Source: Isoetes taiwanensis | Taxonomy: Eukaryota; Streptophyta; Lycopodiopsida; Isoetales; Isoetaceae | Direction of reading: 5' to 3' | Assembly (NCBI GenBank): GCA_021234155.1 | Contig: JAJEKV010000002.1 | Coordinates: 29,511,115 to 29,575,114 of the forward strand | Length of the DNA: 64,000 nucleotides | In this document: in pieces, positions 24,946 to 35,082 of the stretch | How the letters are laid out: each line of letters starts with the position of its first letter | Numbering within the stretch: position 1 is the first letter of the stretch | Program-made: the position numbers and the translations under genes | Notes under the pieces: model-generated | Database searches by the model: none | What the model was told of the DNA's origin: nothing | What the model saw: the letters and a program-made list of their open reading frames with translations, nothing else

Positions 24946-27900
24946 TTAGAATAGAATAGAATACATTAACGTCCCTTGTGCCGCGAGGCCCCTGGACTTG
25001 TGTAGCATGGGCGAGCTCCCTAAAAGGGCGCTACTAGCACATCACGCTGTTATGATGTAGCCTTTTCTGAAGGCTGACTTTTTTCTATTATTACCAGCAT
25101 CCCGCTTTACTTCGGCTTCGTGGCCGTGCAGTGATGCGTCGTTATCAATCAGCTTTTAACTGAACAATTGGTATGGGGTTTATGATCCGCTTTTGTGCGG
25201 GTCATATTACAAACCCTCTTTCACTGTGTACTTCTCTATGTCTGGTCATCATTCCTTGGATCGCGTCTGCCAGATCTCGGAGTGATTCTGTTATTGTCAT
25301 CAGGATATGTACCGGTTCCCCCCATCTTATATTTCTGTATCTGTCTCTGATGTCCCCGTATATCGGACAATCATTAATCATGTGGTTCTCATCCTCTACT
25401 CTCCCATTGTCACAAATTCTGCATATCCGATCTTCCTTGTCTATTCCTCTCCACCTGTCTTTTTCGATTCTCAGATCGTGACTCCCCATCCTGAATCTAA
25501 CCAAGATATCTCTTCTGCTTTTCCCCAGTATGTTATCCCGATACATCTGGTGTCCTATTTGCTGATCTGGGTTGAAAACTGTCGTGAGCCAGGTCGTCTT
25601 GGGTCCTGTATGCTTTTGCAGCCATGCTCTTGTGGCTCTGTCTATCCACTCCTCCTGCCACTGCCCTTCACTTATTAGGTCGCTCAGGTTTAATCCCATT
25701 TCTCTGGTCCAGATCGCCACGTCTTTAAACCATCCACTGCCTATGAGGATGTGTGATTTTGCTGACTCAGTGATTGCAATACTGGACAATTTCCCCTGAA
25801 GGTCTCCTGCATTGTCCCTAATCAGGTACTTTATAGTTCTCTCCCATGCTCTCACCTCCATTGGTTTTTGCCCTGTTTCGTGGACCATGATTGTCAGTGG
25901 CGTATTTGTCCTTACTTTAAATTCCTGCCTGTGCCACTGCCTAAGAATTCCTTCCTGTTTTTCCCATTTTCTGTCTGTTAGGCCTGGCCCCCAAGCTTCT
26001 GCCCCATATAATTGAGTAGTGGCGACTACTGCACTGAATAAGTAACATTTGATGTCCCAGTCAATTATTCTGCTTCTGTTGCAGAAATTCTTCATATTGA
26101 AATAACTCCCTATAGCTGATTGGAACCTAGAGTCTGCACCCTTGGCCCACTTCCCTGTGCCATGCGCGTCGTACCCTAGATATCTATATTCCGTTGCTTC
26201 CTCTATTTCTTTCTCCTTATATCTGAAGGGTCTATGCCCGTTCTTATGGCCAAAGATGACTATCTTAGTTTTTGTTAGATTTACTGTCAGCCCGGTTTCT
26301 TCACAGAATTGTTCTAGAATTTCTAGCAGTCTATGCATCCCCTTATTTTTTGTCGCCATCATACTCAGATCATCGGCGTATAGCATAATCGGTACCTTCG
26401 TGTCTCCCAACGTTGGGGCGTATTCTTCCCCTTGCTGTTCTGCTATGTAGCCCTGCAAAGCATCTATGTATATCCCAAATAGAGTTGGGGATAGCGGGCA
26501 ACCCTGTTTATCGCCTGTATCACAGTTTATTGGCAGTCCTTCTTGCTCTATCTTGGCATATACCCTGTGGTATAGTCTTGCAATCGATCCTACCATGTTT
26601 CTTGGGGCTTGCATGTCCATCAACCTTTGTAATAGCTTCTCCCTCGGGACTGTGTCGAATGCTTTCCTGAAGTCTACAAAGCAACATATGATCTTTCTTC
26701 CCTGTGCTTTGTTCTGTTCTATTAATATCCGAAGGGTTACTAGGTGGTCGGTAGTTGAGTGTTCCGGCCTGAATCCTGCTTGCCCTTGTGCTCTCATGTT
26801 TCCTTTTTCTGCCCATTTCTTTAATTTGTTATCCAGTGCCTTTCCGAACCATTTTGCAAAAATGGAACTCACCATTATTGTTCTATAGTTTCCTGGATCT
26901 TGCCTGCTTCCTGCCTTATGCAGGGGTATAACTCTATTGTATGTCCACCTGTCTGGAAGCCCTGTATGTATGATGCCGTTGAAAATGTCTGTGACCTGTC
27001 TGCCAATTTCTGTCTCCGCACATTTCAGTAATTCCACGGCCAGACCGTATAGATCCGGGGCTTTGTGGTTAGCCATCCTGTTTAGGGCTATTACCTCTTG
27101 CATGTTGAAGCATGGTTTGTCTGGATCCTGCGACACTGGTATTGATACAGGGGGTGCCCCTGTCTTGTACAATTTCTCTAGGTATTTCTCCCATCCTGCT
27201 GTTCCAATACCGTCCTGTTCATTCCCTGTTTTCATATTATCTCCTCCCTTCTTTTTGAATCCCCTCCAAAATCTTCGGGGTTGTTTCCTCAGCAGTTTCG
27301 CCATATACCATTGATGCTGCAGCAGATTATTATTCCGTTTTATCTTCAGTAGTCTTATGTATGCTGCTTTTTCTATTTGGTATGTCTCCTTCCCTATATG
27401 CTCTTTAGTTTTTCTTTTTTGCTCTCTGCACTCGTCATCGTACCAAACTGATGCTTTGAAGGCCCTATTCTTTCTGATTCTGTTCTTTTTCCCAAACACC
27501 TCTGTTGCTACTCTCACCATGATGTCATTGAGTGTATTGCCATTGTCATTCGCATTGTGTTTTCCCCACTCCCATTTTCCCATTTCCTCCCTGACTGTTT
27601 GTATGAATGTATCTGCGTGTTTTTCTTGGAATTGAATCCTCACCTTTGATTTCTTTTCCTCCTTTTCCCCTGTGTTATTGATCTGTGTCGTCCCACCCCC
27701 CTTGAGTGTTAATTTGATCGGTCTATGACTTTCCCTTTTTCCAGTCGGCCAGTCCTGTAGCATTAGTCCTACTACTCTTTCTGCTGCTTGATTGTTCAGG
27801 ATTACATAATCTACTATGCTCTTACCATGTGCATTCTGACTCGTAAAGCTCCCTAATCCCTTCCATTTCTTCATTCCATTAGCTATGATTACCCCTGTTG

Positions 27901-28650
27901 ATGTGCAGACTTCCAGCAGCATTTCGCCTTTAGCGTTGACCTCTGCTTTATCCTTTGTATCTCTCTGCCATTCCTGTGTCCTTGCTGTGTATATTATCTG
28001 ACCGTCCTTTTCATCATTGTTCGTGCTTTGTGCCTGTTCTTGTCTGGTTCTGGCATTCAAATCCCCTACTAGTATTATTGGCCCATGTTCTTTCCATTTC
28101 ATCATACTTTCCCCTAAGTCCAGCAACTCTAGCTTATCACTATTTGGCGGATAATATGCAATTATCAGAAATATGTCTTGTTTGTTTTGCAATTGGACAT
28201 TCAACACCATGTATCTTTTATTGATATCTGAATGTAAAATACATGCATTGCTAGTTTTACTGTTCTTTACATAACATGCCAGGCCTGCACTTCCCCTCCC
28301 TATCTTGAAATCCTTGTCCTTCCAACACGTGAACAGCTGGTATCCTTCTTCCTCTGGCAACCTCTTGACGTTATGCTCCCATGTCTCTACCAGATATATT
28401 ATGTCGCAGCTGTGGGCACCTTCTAGTCTCTCTCCGTCATCCCATGGGTACCCGGTACAGTTCCAGTACCATATTGTCAACGTCTCTTCCCTCGAGGTTG
28501 TTCCTTCGGGGTCTCCGTGCCTTCTGTCCTGTTGCCTGCTCTTCTTGGTCTTCCTCTGGTCTTCATTGTCGGAGTTGGGCCCCCAAACCTTACTTGCTCT
28601 GTTCGGTCTTCGTTTCCCAGTTACTACACTTTGGCACTATGCCTTCCTGT
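24944..28650 (-). mobile_element. LINE with (TATTC)n tail
   Basis: Non-LTR element on the minus strand: a long endonuclease-RT ORF, a roughly 240-bp 3' UTR, and a 3' end in about three TATTC units (24944-24963) in place of poly(A). The 5' boundary is not defined; the open frame reaches at least 28640. I found no target-site duplication by eye. The tail type is shared with the elements ending at 37371 and 48138. Confidence 0.85.
25202..28480 (-). CDS. LINE endonuclease-reverse transcriptase, near intact
   Basis: 1092 codons without a stop. The N-terminal endonuclease has VETWEHN, IIAYYPPNSD, ILVGDLNAR and a serine-histidine ESHRP near its end. RT follows with DLYGLAVELLK, PLHKAGSRQDPGNYRTI, FRPEHSTTDHL, CCFVDFRKAFDTV, KQGCPLSPTLFGIY and the catalytic LYADDLSMM. 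A C-terminal zinc-knuckle-like CRICDNGR...HMINDCP follows. The frame stays open upstream of 28480 for about 60 codons after a TAG, with no ATG before WYWNCTGYPW, so the true start is unclear or the copy is slightly 5'-truncated. The YADD is intact, so this could be an active copy. Endonuclease nicking followed by target-primed reverse transcription is the known mechanism. Confidence 0.85.
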   Translation of the reverse strand: MTIWYWNCTGYPWDDGERLEGAHSCDIIYLVETWEHNVKRLPEEEGYQLFTCWKDKDFKIGRGSAGLACYVKNSKTSNACILHSDINKRYMVLNVQLQNKQDIFLIIAYYPPNSDKLELLDLGESMMKWKEHGPIILVGDLNARTRQEQAQSTNNDEKDGQIIYTARTQEWQRDTKDKAEVNAKGEMLLEVCTSTGVIIANGMKKWKGLGSFTSQNAHGKSIVDYVILNNQAAERVVGLMLQDWPTGKRESHRPIKLTLKGGGTTQINNTGEKEEKKSKVRIQFQEKHADTFIQTVREEMGKWEWGKHNANDNGNTLNDIMVRVATEVFGKKNRIRKNRAFKASVWYDDECREQKRKTKEHIGKETYQIEKAAYIRLLKIKRNNNLLQHQWYMAKLLRKQPRRFWRGFKKKGGDNMKTGNEQDGIGTAGWEKYLEKLYKTGAPPVSIPVSQDPDKPCFNMQEVIALNRMANHKAPDLYGLAVELLKCAETEIGRQVTDIFNGIIHTGLPDRWTYNRVIPLHKAGSRQDPGNYRTIMVSSIFAKWFGKALDNKLKKWAEKGNMRAQGQAGFRPEHSTTDHLVTLRILIEQNKAQGRKIICCFVDFRKAFDTVPREKLLQRLMDMQAPRNMVGSIARLYHRVYAKIEQEGLPINCDTGDKQGCPLSPTLFGIYIDALQGYIAEQQGEEYAPTLGDTKVPIMLYADDLSMMATKNKGMHRLLEILEQFCEETGLTVNLTKTKIVIFGHKNGHRPFRYKEKEIEEATEYRYLGYDAHGTGKWAKGADSRFQSAIGSYFNMKNFCNRSRIIDWDIKCYLFSAVVATTQLYGAEAWGPGLTDRKWEKQEGILRQWHRQEFKVRTNTPLTIMVHETGQKPMEVRAWERTIKYLIRDNAGDLQGKLSSIAITESAKSHILIGSGWFKDVAIWTREMGLNLSDLISEGQWQEEWIDRATRAWLQKHTGPKTTWLTTVFNPDQQIGHQMYRDNILGKSRRDILVRFRMGSHDLRIEKDRWRGIDKEDRICRICDNGRVEDENHMINDCPIYGDIRDRYRNIRWGEPVHILMTITESLRDLADAIQGMMTRHREVHSERGFVI

Positions 28651-28654
28651 TGCG

Positions 28655-28950
28655 TTTAAACAGTTCCAAGGCATGCAAGATGTTCATGCCTCACATTTGC
28701 AGAATTCCAGGAAATCACATATCTTCCAACTTGTGCATTTGATTGAATAAATGCAGGGCTTCCTTAATCCGCCTAGCATGAACACATGCTGCAATCAAAA
28801 TATTCTAAGAAATCACATTTCTATGGCAAAGGTTGATGACCATTTTGAGAGAATCTTTTACATTTTCACATCTGTGATACATGCCCAAAACTAAGTACGC
28901 CATATATATCCTGTATGGAACCACTTTTCACAATGTGGGCATGTGCTTTC
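28655..28950 (-). pseudogene. PPR protein fragment (upstream piece)
   Basis: The minus strand reads GMYHRCENVKDSLKM, then NLCHRNVIS, a TAG where Trp is expected, then NILIAACVHARRIKEALHLF and NQMHK. This is typical PLS-class PPR sequence (VISWN...LI-A--..G---EAL-LF-QM). The in-frame stop and a later frame change make it a pseudogene. It lies immediately upstream of the LINE. Confidence 0.65.
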
Positions 28951-30034
28951 TTGTAATCTTACATAGCCTTGGCACTAGAAGACCTTGGCTTTCAGTGTCC
29001 AAGTGGCAATGAGACTAAAGAATTCGTGAATTTGCAGGCAGTAAGAAAATATACTTTGAAAGCTCTGTAAAGGACATGCATGAGTATCAGTGCCACAGTC
29101 TATAAAACAAATGGTGTGGTAGAAGTCAATATACAACTACAACACACCAAAGGTTATCCAACTTTACATCATGTGAAGGTACTTCTGATGGCATTACTCT
29201 TAACCGCAATCACGTAATTTGTATCTGATACTTGCAGACAAGCATAAGGCTCCATGCCTATAAGAAAGAATAAAACTCTAACGACCCTCACATTTCACTT
29301 AAAAGCATGTAAGATCTTTCCTGCACCTCCAGCACGAAAATAAGAATGATATATAAGTATCTGCAATCATCATGATCGTGCCAGATTATTTTGCCATCCC
29401 AAAATTGCTAACCAGCAATGTAAGTTCTTCACATGCATTAAATAATTAATGGCAATGGCTAAGTCTACACGTAGATTGCTAACAACCTGCATTAAACAGA
29501 ACTTTGCAAAGATATACCACACATAGCTAACATATCTATGCTTGCATATTAACTTGAAAATCTGAGGCAACCCCTGAAAAGTAGCAGAGAAAATGAGAAA
29601 AACGTCAGTATTTGTGGCATTTTTAAAACTTAACCTACATACATTTGATAAACCTCAGATGCACAAAAATAAAGCATGTTTTTATGATTTAGATGGCAGG
29701 CCCTGATCTAAAGAGAGAATTATTTATCTTGAGGCTCTGAAACATACTGCAACCATGCACACGCAATAACGAGGCGTAGGATAAGAACTAGACAAAGATA
29801 GTAAGCAAATTAAGAAATAAACATACTCATTTAATGCTTATGCCATTGCCTTTTGCATCAACTTGCTCATCTTCTCATGATTTCTTGAAAGTACTTTCAA
29901 TAGCTAGAGAATAAATTTACGTACCTTCTACATTTGCAAGAATCAGACTAAAAGTTAAAACGCCTTTTTCAAAGTTCTACACGAAGATCCTATATTATAA
30001 AACCATGGCGTCTGTCTATCCCTCCGCCATGTGG
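28951..30034. other. Intergenic with a weak TOP6B-like duplicate
   Basis: Mostly unrecognised. At about 29345-29425 the sequence resembles 24305-24370 (shared CATGCCAGACTATT / CGTGCCAGATTATT and surroundings). On the minus strand it could be a decayed second copy of the TOP6B exon around a GAKMALIW-type segment. This is weak. Confidence 0.25.
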
Positions 30035-30190
30035 CCATATTATGCCACGTGGCCTAGATCTAGATCCTTAAAATTGCAAGAAACAGTACAAAAGAATGAA
30101 TGTTAGGCGTGCCCATATTATGCCACGTGGCCTAGATCTAGATCCTTAAAATTGCAAGAAACACTACAAGAGAATGAATGTTAGGCGTCA
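30035..30190. repeat. 78-bp tandem duplication at a transposon end
   Basis: A unit beginning CCATATTATGCCACGTGGC occurs at about 30035 and 30113. Both copies contain a CACTA-like end (CAGTACAAAAGAATGAATG at 30084; CACTACAAGAGAATGAATG at 30162) and a G-box core CACGTG. Confidence 0.8.
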
Positions 30191-30603
30191 GAATAATCGT
30201 CAGGCAGTCTTTATTAAACAAAGAACTGCACAGACACCTCTGGGTGACGATTTGGCTGACGAATTTTATCTGACGATTGTGCGTCAGGTGAAACGTCAGG
30301 TAAATTGTCAGGTTGTCTGACGATATAGCGTCAGGTAAATCGTCAGGTTATCTGACGATATAACGTCAGATTTTGTGTCAATATATCGTTAGAGCTTGCG
30401 TCTTGTTAATTGTCAGAAAACTCGTCAATCCTTGCGTCGACAAAATCGTCAGGTGTGCGTCAAAAAAATCGTCAGGATTTTTGTCAACAATTTCGTCACT
30501 TTTTGTGTCAGCAAAATCGTCAGGGTTTTTGTCGACTTTTTCGTCAAGTTTTTCGTCAACAAAAACGTCACATTGTCATTGACATCGTCACTAATTTCGT
30601 CAC
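30162..30603 (+). mobile_element. CACTA (En/Spm-like) left end with subterminal array
   Basis: The terminus CACTACAAGAG at 30162 is the typical CACTA transposon start. Inward lies an array of at least 23 exact CGTCA or TGACG pentamers between 30186 and 30603. Many are exactly 12 bp apart: 30282/30294; 30329/30341/30353; and from 30470 to 30566 every 12 bp, allowing TGTCA or TGTCG variants. Such subterminal repeats bind the element-encoded TnpA-type protein. No opposite terminus (CTCTTGTAGTG) was found, so the far end lies outside the window or is lost. The apparent proteins across the array are artefacts. Confidence 0.65.
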
Positions 30604-31501
30604 TTGTTTGATAAATTGGTCATTTGAGAATTTTGTTTTTCTTGCTATTAAAACGGGTGCTGGAGACAATATTTCTTGAGTAATATTCATACTCATGAAT
30701 ACTTAAGCCCCTTCATGAATGTATATCTGAATCTTATCTATTAAGACTGATTTGAAGTCTTGATATGTTATGATCTCAGTTGTGGAACACTTCCACTATC
30801 AGCATTAATTTTATAATGGTACATTCAGCCTTATAATCCGAGTGATGTCAACAATTTTTATTAGCTAAAGCACCTTAGGGATCATCAAGCTATAATGTTA
30901 ACAATGCCATGCTATATTTTAAACATCATATTGAAACCATACTCATAATCAGAGTAAATGATAGAGCAACTGCATTCCACACAATCTGCTATAGCCTTAT
31001 AGTTCCAGGCTGACATGACAGTCATTACTTTTAGCAAATATATAAGACATGGTCTTTTCCCAAGGAAACACATATATTTGCCTACGTACATCCTGAAAAT
31101 CCAAGCTTTTTATCTGGCTGCAAAATGATCATTCTGAAACATTTAAAGATCTTAATCAGAAGTCTTTCTTTCTAAAGTAAAAAGACTCTAACATATCCAA
31201 TTTATAGTATGAGTACCTGTTATAATTAGTGGTTGACCATGGCTTCTTAACAAATATAAAAAACTACTAGCACCTTCCTGAGTAAAGAGAATCCTAAACA
31301 AATCTATTACATACATGTTGGCTCAACATCTAGCCTCTGTGGAAGTCACATCACTTGTCACTGTAATTGCCAGAAGATAGAAGCTTCAGATTTATAGAGC
31401 TTTTGCTGCTATGCTCCCATCCCTAATTGAATACACTGGCAAAAGAAATCATATAAGAATTCAGTTACTTATAATGATTTAACCAAATCTATGTATCGGA
31501 C
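30604..31501. other. Interior of the putative CACTA element, noncoding
   Basis: AT-rich with no gene recognised. A short perfect hairpin TATTCAT/ATGAATA lies near 30681. No exon continuing the DXR fragment could be found here. Confidence 0.35.
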
Positions 31502-32156
31502 CTGAAAAATTGCAGAATGCTCACAATCTGCAGGCAGAAGTTTTACACCATGCTTCTCAGCAAGCGACAACACATATGGACCACCTGCAATAAGGGTCTC
31601 CTTGTTTGCGAGTGATATATCTTTTCCAGCTTCTATTGCTGCAACAGTTGGCTGATCAAAAGATGACAGTTGGAATTAAAACTCCTCATTAGATACTTTA
31701 AACAACAAGACTTACGCAATACCTTCAGGCCAGCACAACCAACAATGCCTGTCACAACCTCCACTGCTTCAGTTGGCTGATCAAAAGATGACAGTTGGAA
31801 TTAAAACTCCTCATTAGATACTTTAAACAACAAGACTTATGCAATACCTTCAGGCCAGCACAACCAACAATGCCTGTCACAACCTCCACTCCTTCAGGAT
31901 GTTTAGCAACCTTTTGCACGAGTTAGTGTACCCAAGATTAGAAACAAATAATCTAAAGTAGCCCTATAGCCCTCATGTCAAACTCTAAATACAAATGGAA
32001 ACCATTAGGTGCTGCTAAAGTTTAAAATACCTCTACAGTTTCATCTTCACCAGTAACTATTTCAGGTTGTGGATATACATCTGCTATAGCTTCCTTAAGC
32101 TCAGCAATGCAATTCTTGTTACGGATTGCAACAAGGCTCAGTTTGAATCTTCTTAC
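31502..32156 (-). pseudogene. DXR: DXR gene fragment, 3 exons plus a duplicated exon
   Basis: Minus strand, all exons phase 0 and free of stops: 32156-32031 (VRRFKLSLVAIRNKN...), 31910-31848 (VAKHPEGVEVVTGIVGCAGL, then K), 31776-31723 (a duplicated exon, PTEAVEVVTG...) and 31651-31502 ([20 protein letters not shown]..., [10 protein letters not shown]). This is the central part of plastid 1-deoxy-D-xylulose-5-phosphate reductoisomerase of the MEP isoprenoid pathway. The metal-binding Asp and Glu of the DSEH motif are kept, but Ser is Cys. The NADPH-binding N-terminus and the C-terminal half are absent, and p23-like exons lie upstream where the N-terminus should be. So it is a captured fragment, not a functional DXR. 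Confidence 0.85.
31648..31891. repeat. 125-bp tandem duplication inside DXR
   Basis: Segment 31648-31772 is repeated from 31773 with very few differences. The unit spans the 3' part of one exon, an intron and the first bases of the next exon, so it creates an extra exon. Confidence 0.9.
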
Positions 32157-32559
32157 CTACATATAATGAACGAGTTTCGAAGGAGCTATATTCAATACGG
32201 TTAGATTATTGGACATTGAGCAAACATGTATTGTCTAAAGGTGTAACCATTTTGTCAAATTATTTTTGTATATTGTTCTCTCATCCCTAAAGCACTGGGT
32301 TCAGCATTTAGTATGGACCCAATAACTGAAACAAACAACAAACAGGTGAGAGCCCCTATTTTCAGAAGGGAAAAATCTGCCATCTTCCAAAACCGTCTTG
32401 AAAAATCTAAATCCTCCACAGAATGTAAATCAAATATCTAGGTGCAAAACCTATTTTCCAAGGATCAATTTCCTTCAGATGGTAGAGCTGACTCCTGATG
32501 TACTCAAAACTGCGAACAAAAACTATACTAGAATAATGAATACACAAATCAACTTGTTT

Positions 32560-32852
32560 TTGCTTCTTCCTTTTCAGCTTTTTTTTTTCTGCCTTGGGCA
32601 ACTCTGTTACCATCAACAAGAAATAGGTTACAAACAAAGTTTCTTCATATCAACTATTTAAGAATATGAAAAGTCAAAGCTTCCAATTACCTTCGTCATC
32701 ACTGTCTGCCTCGTTACCACCCATGTCATAGTTCTACAACAAAAAAGGATAAGCTTATCAGCATTTTCTATGATGCATCAATAAAAAGGATGAAAAAGTA
32801 TTGGCAATACTTTCTGACAAATCACCCATGCCACCAAGATCAAAATCGTCAA
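32560..32852 (-). pseudogene. p23-like co-chaperone fragment, C-terminal exons
   Basis: Three short stretches on the minus strand with acceptor and donor signals: 32852-32811 (DDFDLGGMGDLSE), 32733-32691 (NYDMGGNEADSDDE) and from 32603 (ELPKAEKKKLKRKK). Gly/Met-rich then DSDDE-rich acidic tails are characteristic of plant p23 (HSP90 co-chaperone). The N-terminal CS domain is absent. Splice phase between the first two pieces does not join cleanly. Because these are low-complexity tails, the identification is moderate. It lies directly upstream of the DXR exons on the same strand. Confidence 0.4.
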
Positions 32853-34487
32853 CTGCATGGCATTAACACACCAGATATCAGTAAATCGCATGAGAAAACA
32901 TACAGAAATTATGATGCTGAATCATGTTTGAAGGCATCATTCTTTCAAAGTTTCAACTCTGCTTGAATGTCCTCCCTCTTGAGACAGCACCTCTAGCGGG
33001 ATAAATGTTTTGTAGACTTGGCAGAAGTTGTGCTCTATGTAGCATATGCTACTAGGCAAGTGTGCAGTTAAACCACACAGCATGGGATGCTGAATTTGAA
33101 TGCTACAATTGTCCATCCTCCTGCCTGAGCATGTCACAAATGGTATCACACAACTATACTGACAAACAGATAAGTGCTCCGTTACCATGGCAAAAAGGAA
33201 AATTATTTGTTGTTGGATCTGCTCTGATATGCAGTTCCCACCCTGGGCTTGTAGTCGCACCTGCTTTTATCTTCAAGAAAGCCAAAAGAAGAATGGTCCG
33301 GATTTGGCAATATCATCCAGGTAATCAGATACAAATGATTTATGAGATGCTAAAACGATGTCGCTTGAATGCCGGCCTGTGCAAATCTGGCATATACAAA
33401 TAGTCTACATGAGATTCTTTTATGCCCAAAAAATAGTAAAATCTTGGCCGGATTGGTTTACCCATCCAGCAATGTTTGGGCATATGCTGACTCCAGTTCC
33501 TGCTATTACTAAGATATGACGGACACAGGTTTGTAAAACTCCTTTGTTCATGGGCAGCAATGCCCTGAGACAGCATTTTGGCATGTATAATAACAGTTGG
33601 AAAAGGAAAAGTGACTTGTCATTACATATAGACAAAAAATAGCATGTGTTCTTCAACATACCAGATCTAGACCTTCATAAGGCTTGGAATGTGAATGCAG
33701 TTCTTGCCTTCAAAGTAACCTGTCCTAACCTTGTTAATTGAAAAACATGTCAGCTTATGCCTTTCTTTTTAGAATAACATGCATGATAGTACATACTTTG
33801 AAGGTGAGTGGATTGTTCAACAGCAGAGCAACCTTTGACAGTGCTGCCATTAGACATAAACGCCCAAGCCAATGAAAAGAAAAGACATCAAAGAAATTAT
33901 AGCTAATGCGTTGACTACGGCTTTAAATGCTAACTGAAATGACTTTGTCTAATGATAGCAAAAATTTTCATTACCCATTTTTATTGATTTTTTATACATT
34001 TTTTGAGACAAGGGATTGAGGCATAGGAAGTGATGGTCCAATGGGCCAAATATGCTTACCTAGGTCAAAGCATGATACAATAGCTAATGAATGCACAAGA
34101 AGCAGCAAAACAATTTACTCGACCTCCAAGAACAATTCATTTGACATCTTGACACAGACAACTCAACAGGAAGCATATAAATATATGGGTTGCTATCATA
34201 TGCCTATGCTATTTTCATTAGAATACATGTAGAAAATGACATGCAATGGAAATATAACCCTACACTTACTCCTGCATCATTCCTTAATAAGGAAATCACA
34301 TAAAAATCTAAATGCAGATTGACAATGAGTCTTTCTTGTGATAGTTATTTATCTAAAAAACTTGCATTTGCAAGATTAAACTGGATGGGGATTTAATTCT
34401 TGCCCACAATGAATTTTATTTGTTCAATGATCGCTGATAGCAGCACCTAGGATTTCTGCTTTGGTCGCTCTTGATTCCGGTGTCCCT
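32853..34487. other. Intergenic, nothing recognised
   Basis: Several frames of about 70-110 codons exist on both strands at 32937-33660, but none has a recognisable family pattern and they overlap each other. No RNA gene seen. Confidence 0.35.
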
Positions 34488-34870
34488 TTTAGGCATGCTT
34501 GGGCTCTTGGGAAGCTCATAAATGTCATCCTTCCATTTGACATAAGATTTGAGTGCTGATTTGGTCGTTTTGGTGCGGAAAAATGATCCGATAATTTTGG
34601 CCCTCTTTGATGCTAGGGTTTAGCTATGACACTGTTTTGGCTACAACTCTCATAAACAGTGTCCGTTTGGGGCGTGTTTAGGCTCATTCGAAAGCTCGTG
34701 GTGTCCTCCTTCCATTCATATCAGATTTGGTGCTGATTCATTTTATGTGATATAGGGAAAGGGTCTGATAATTCCGTCCTTCTTTGGTGCTAGGATTTGG
34801 CTGCAACACTCTCTTAGCCATAACTCTTACAAACGATGTCGGTTTTAAGGCATGCTTGGGCTTCCTGAAA
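34488..34870 (+). repeat. Diverged tandem repeat, about 175-190 bp unit
   Basis: Three diverged copies share AGGCATGCTTGGGCTC-type starts (about 34490, 34670, 34850) with GAAAGCTC, GTGCTGATT and TGATAATT later in the unit. Similar motifs occur in untranslated parts of plant retroelements. Satellite or retroelement leader. Confidence 0.6.
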
Positions 34871-35082
34871 ATCTTGAAGTGAGGGCTTTTCAGATGGTAT
34901 TAATATTACCCAAGAAAATTGTCCAATTGCAGGAGGATTAGGATCCGATCACTTCAGCCTCTTTTGGCAGAGATGATGAGATCTAGTCGTAGCTCTTTCA
35001 AATGCACCACAGGTAACCCAGACATGTCACAACAGAATGTTGATAAGGAGTTCATGATGGTTTCTCCACGGATGGGTGTCGG

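Noticed and set aside
25173-28750. Plus-strand frames opposite the LINE
   Set aside because: Antisense shadows of the 1092-codon minus-strand ORF.
30186-30603. CRISPR-like array of short repeats
   Set aside because: The repeat is about 5-12 bp with no conserved longer repeat or unique spacers, the DNA is plant nuclear, and it abuts a CACTA terminus.
31502-32156. Functional DXR gene
   Set aside because: The N-terminal NADPH-binding and C-terminal exons are absent and foreign p23-like exons lie upstream.
33240-33256. CTTGTAGTC as the right end of the CACTA element
   Set aside because: The last base does not match CACTA and no CGTCA/TGACG subterminal array lies inside it.
33062-33403. 113-codon plus-strand frame
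   Set aside because: No recognisable motif and overlapping minus-strand frames of similar length; not supported.
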